DNA of 64,000 bases. It comes from Alteribacter populi. Lineage in GTDB: Bacteria > Bacillota > Bacilli > Bacillales > Salisediminibacteriaceae. The position numbers were made by a program, and so were the translations under genes. Shown one piece after another: positions 61,526 through 64,000 of this stretch. Where the stretch lies: NCBI RefSeq assembly GCF_002352765.1, contig NZ_KZ293963.1, positions 1,386,368 to 1,450,367 on the forward strand. Reading direction: 5' to 3'. The notes under the pieces were generated by a model that had not been told where the DNA came from, searched no databases, and saw only the letters and a program-made list of their open reading frames with translations. Each line of letters starts with the position of its first letter. The stretch's first letter is position 1.

Positions 61526-62086
61526 AAGTACGCCGCCATCATCATCGTCTATTGGCATGTGACCTAATTGAGGCATCCCTGATTGTGGGCCATTCATCAT
61601 TTCTGGATGGTATTGAGGGTGGCCAGCTTGATCCATTGGCATCTGACCGTTCATGTGGTGATTACCTACACCCATACCCGGATGTTGCATTCCCATTACC
61701 CCCGGCATTGGCTGGTTTGCCCCTCCCATTCCGGGATGTTGCATTCCCATTACTCCTGGCATTGGCTGGTTTGCTCCTCCCATTCCGGGATGCTGCATTC
61801 CCATTACTCCCGGCATTGGCTGGTTTGCTCCTCCCATTCCGGGATGCTGCATTCCCATTACTCCCGGCATTGGCTGGTTTGCTCCTCCCATTCCGGGATG
61901 CTGCATTCCCATTACTCCCGGCATTGGCTGGTTTGCTCCTCCCATTCCGGGGTGCTGCATTCCCATAGGACCCATCATTTGAGGGTGCCCCCCACCATAG
62001 GCTGAATGTTCGCCCATGTGAGACCCGTGTCCTTGCCCTATCCCTTGTTGAGGGTACCCATGGTTTTTTCCGCATTGACAACTCAT
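61520..62086 (-). CDS. Met/Gly/His-rich 18-residue repeat protein, coat-like
   Basis: 188 aa, ATG 62086 with AAAGGAGAG. Short Cys-containing start (M-S-C-Q-C-G-K-N-H-G), Gly/His-rich zone, then six tandem units of G-V-M-G-M-Q-H-P-G-M-G-G-A-N-Q-P-M-P (first and last diverged), and an acidic tail (D-D-D-D-G-G-V-L-F). No signal peptide. Met-, His- and Cys-rich repeats could bind metals; they also resemble spore coat or exosporium proteins. Both are inference. Confidence 0.7.
   Translation of the reverse strand: MSCQCGKNHGYPQQGIGQGHGSHMGEHSAYGGGHPQMMGPMGMQHPGMGGANQPMPGVMGMQHPGMGGANQPMPGVMGMQHPGMGGANQPMPGVMGMQHPGMGGANQPMPGVMGMQHPGMGGANQPMPGVMGMQHPGMGVGNHHMNGQMPMDQAGHPQYHPEMMNGPQSGMPQLGHMPIDDDDGGVLF
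61671..61970. repeat. 54-bp tandem repeats, about six copies
   Basis: DNA repeats coding the 18-residue units of the coat-like protein; the units differ by a few silent or near-silent changes, suggesting recent expansion. Confidence 0.85.
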
Positions 62087-62224
62087 ATCAACACTCTCCT
62101 TTATGTTTTTCCAATATATTCAACTCAAGCCAAGTACATTTCATTTTATGAACAGATGATAAAATCGTGATTGATACCCTATGTCATTCGCCGACACGAA
62201 TGACTTGTCATGATAAAAGTAAGA

Positions 62225-62285
62225 TAAGCACAAGGCGCCTGGAACTAGACATCGAAACCTGGACTTTTAAGCTTTCTTTACTCTC
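62225..62285. repeat. Short dispersed repeat copy
   Basis: AAGCACAAGGCGCCTGGA, CTAGACATCGAAACCTGG and TTTAAGCTTTCTTTACTC match the 61375 copy. Gap 62087-62358 otherwise carries no gene. Confidence 0.55.
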
Positions 62286-62358
62286 GAGCAAAATTGATGG
62301 AACATCTTCTCCCTTCCTCCCCCATAAAATAGATAAACGTTATCTAAGGAGGGATACG

Positions 62359-62916
62359 ATGGCCTATTTTTCTCCGATATCATCCGTTGCCAAAGATGGT
62401 GAGCCTCTCATGATTCGTTCTGCTGGTATCAAGGACGCAAAAGAAATGCTTCAATTAACGAAAAACGTGATAAAAGAAAATGACGGGCTCACACTCACGG
62501 AATCCGAGTTTTCCATGACGACCCATGACCAAGCGGAAAAAAATTATTTTGTTCTCCACTCCCCTTTTCACCTACTCGTCATTTGCTTAAGAGCCAATAA
62601 GATCGTCGGGATTGCCTCCTTCGACCCTGAACAGCCGATTGCTAGAATGAAGCACCATGGAATGCTCGGGCTGATCGTCGCAAAACCTTACCGTTCGCTA
62701 GGAATTGGAAAACAACTTATGCATGCTGTTATAAATTGGGCCCGTAATCATCGCGATCTCGAAAAGCTGAGCCTCGAAGTTTTCACGAGTAACACGCCTG
62801 CTGTTTCACTATATGAATCACTCGGTTTTACCATTGTCGGCCACTTTCACTATCATATTAAACGGTCACCATATCAATACGAAGACGTTTACCGAATGGA
62901 GTATCATGTCAAATAA
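62359..62916 (+). CDS. GNAT-family N-acetyltransferase
   Basis: 185 aa from ATG 62359 (AAGGAGGGATACG upstream); the frame opens earlier inside the repeat. GNAT core: L-G-L-I-V-A-K-P-Y-R-S-L-G-I-G-K-Q-L (acetyl-CoA loop) and L-S-L-E-V-F-T-S-N-T-P-A-V-S-L-Y-E-S-L-G-F. Substrate unknown. Confidence 0.85.
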   Translation: MAYFSPISSVAKDGEPLMIRSAGIKDAKEMLQLTKNVIKENDGLTLTESEFSMTTHDQAEKNYFVLHSPFHLLVICLRANKIVGIASFDPEQPIARMKHHGMLGLIVAKPYRSLGIGKQLMHAVINWARNHRDLEKLSLEVFTSNTPAVSLYESLGFTIVGHFHYHIKRSPYQYEDVYRMEYHVK

Positions 62917-63002
62917 CACTTTCACCGTCTACTCAGCATAGGGAATGGAAAATATGATATGATAAGGCGAAATGATTAGGATTGTGTGGAGGTTTTACTC
63001 AA

Positions 63003-64000
63003 ATGAAAATTGTCGCGACAACACTTAATGCAAAATACATTCATACTTGTTTAGCACTGCGCTTGTTAAAAGGATATGCACAGCCTGAATACGATGTGGA
63101 AATTTCAGAATATACAATTAAAGATCCAGAAATGACGATCGTCTCTGATCTGTATAGTAAAAAACCTGATGTGATTGGGTTTAGCTGCTACATATGGAAT
63201 ATTGAACAAACCATTCAAGTCGTGAGAATGCTGAAAAAAGTACTTCCTAATACAAAAATCATCCTCGGGGGACCAGAAGTATCCTATGATACAAAAGTGT
63301 GGCTTGAACGCGTTTCTGAAGTCGACTTTATTGTGATTGGAGAAGGCGAGGAAACGTTTAAACATTTATTTCAAGAAATAAAAGGAGATCAAGGATATCA
63401 CTATGTATTTGGTCTCGGGTATCGAAAAGGCGACGAAATTGTGATAAATCCTGGTCGCGGTAAGATCGACATTAACGAGATTCCTACCCCATACCGTTTC
63501 GAAGAAGACCGTGACAGCTTATCCACACGCGTCGTTTATTTTGAGACCAGCCGTGGGTGCCCGTTTAGCTGCCAGTTTTGTCTCTCCTCTATTGAAGTGG
63601 GAGTACGCTATTTCGATATAGAACGTGTGAAAGCCGATCTTCTTTACCTCATTAACAGCGGGGCAAAAATGATCAAATTTATAGATCGAACGTTTAACAT
63701 TAAACGAGATTATGCCCTTGAAATCTTTGACTTTCTCATAAAAAACCACGGTGGTTGTGAGTTTCAATTTGAAATTACCGCTGATATCATGCGTCCGGAA
63801 GTGCTGGAATTTTTAAATGAGCATGCTCCTCCGGGAATTTTCCGTTTTGAGATCGGTGTTCAGTCAACAAACGACGCTACAAATGACCTTGTCCAACGAC
63901 GACAAAACTATAAAAAGTTAGCACGAACAGTAACAATGGTGAAAAACGGCCAAAAAATTGACCAGCACCTCGATTTAATTGCCGGTCTACCTGAAGAGGA
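63003..64000 (+). CDS. B12-binding-domain radical SAM protein (partial)
   Basis: At least 332 codons, running off the right edge. N-terminal B12-binding-like domain (about 1-130: M-K-I-V-A-T-T-L-N-A-K-Y, P-D-V-I-G-F-S-C-Y, I-I-L-G-G-P-E-V), then radical SAM domain with S-R-G-C-P-F-S-C-Q-F-C (C-x3-C-x2-C). The arrangement fits bacterial radical SAM proteins with a DUF4080-type tail, but the tail is outside the window. Function unknown. ATG 63003 with GGAGG upstream. Confidence 0.85.
   Translation, partial: MKIVATTLNAKYIHTCLALRLLKGYAQPEYDVEISEYTIKDPEMTIVSDLYSKKPDVIGFSCYIWNIEQTIQVVRMLKKVLPNTKIILGGPEVSYDTKVWLERVSEVDFIVIGEGEETFKHLFQEIKGDQGYHYVFGLGYRKGDEIVINPGRGKIDINEIPTPYRFEEDRDSLSTRVVYFETSRGCPFSCQFCLSSIEVGVRYFDIERVKADLLYLINSGAKMIKFIDRTFNIKRDYALEIFDFLIKNHGGCEFQFEITADIMRPEVLEFLNEHAPPGIFRFEIGVQSTNDATNDLVQRRQNYKKLARTVTMVKNGQKIDQHLDLIAGLPEE

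Noticed and set aside
61468..61968. 166-codon Leu/Pro-rich frame opposite the Met/Gly-rich gene
   Set aside because: Antisense shadow of the 54-bp repeats; no SD and an implausible protein.
61671..61970. CRISPR-like repeat signal
   Set aside because: The 54-bp repeats are protein-coding with no unique spacers.
1..64000. Prophage, tRNA or rRNA genes
   Set aside because: No phage structural genes, tRNA cloverleaf or rRNA sequence recognised in the window; short RNAs could still be missed.

Overview
The window looks like chromosome of an endospore-forming, low-to-mid GC Bacillaceae, probably an alkaliphilic or halophilic one. Support: Bacillus-type Shine-Dalgarno sequences, many TTG/GTG starts, spore-coat-like low-complexity proteins, markedly acidic extracytoplasmic proteins, and gene order that follows the B. 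subtilis yitR-to-trpS interval (trpS, yjbA, yjaZ, fabF, fabH, med, yjaV, yjaU, yjzC on the left; yitU, a DUF3813 gene, ipi and yitT further right). The genus is not identified from sequence alone.

Left third (1-25 kb): trpS tail, yjbA, yjaZ, a two-gene unit of unknown function with a tiny convergent paralogue, the cell-envelope stress system liaF-liaS-liaR with an ABC ATPase remnant beside it, fabH-fabF under a probable FapR-controlled promoter whose leader carries a MITE-like insertion, two small structural-type proteins, a DinB-like protein, med-yjaV-yjaU, yjzC, yneR, yhgE with its TetR partner yhgD, the molybdenum-cofactor operon moeA-mobB-moaE-moaD, and ctaG-sco for cytochrome oxidase assembly.

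Middle (25-40 kb): yitU and DUF3813, GNAT, azlCD, UPF0316, Nfu N-domain protein, a SNF2 helicase with an upstream partner, ipi, yitT, several tiny genes, and an AT-rich lincosamide nucleotidyltransferase-like gene preceded by a promoter and a 15-codon Cys-rich leader peptide (likely horizontally acquired). A rhodanese and an AI-2E-family permease follow.

Accessory segment (40.7-47.2 kb): a MITE-like element, a tandem array of 221-bp repeats split by an IS110-family element whose empty site can be rebuilt, a LacI regulator with a cre-like operator, an AraC regulator with a damaged 5' end, and a MATE exporter.

Right third (47-64 kb): a TAXI-TRAP transporter, an RpiR regulator, a class III aminotransferase and a KamA-like radical SAM protein lacking the PLP-lysine motif, forming a probable catabolic locus of unknown substrate; cydDC with a near-consensus Rex operator; a lipoprotein; an IS3-family element with identifiable inverted repeats and target duplication but an in-frame stop in OrfB; a Met/Gly/His-rich repeat protein; a GNAT; and a truncated B12-binding radical SAM gene. 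Several families of dispersed intergenic repeats run through the whole window. The strongest candidate for something undescribed is the TAXI-TRAP/aminotransferase/KamA-like locus; the cleanest mobile-element observation is the IS110 insertion in the repeat array.
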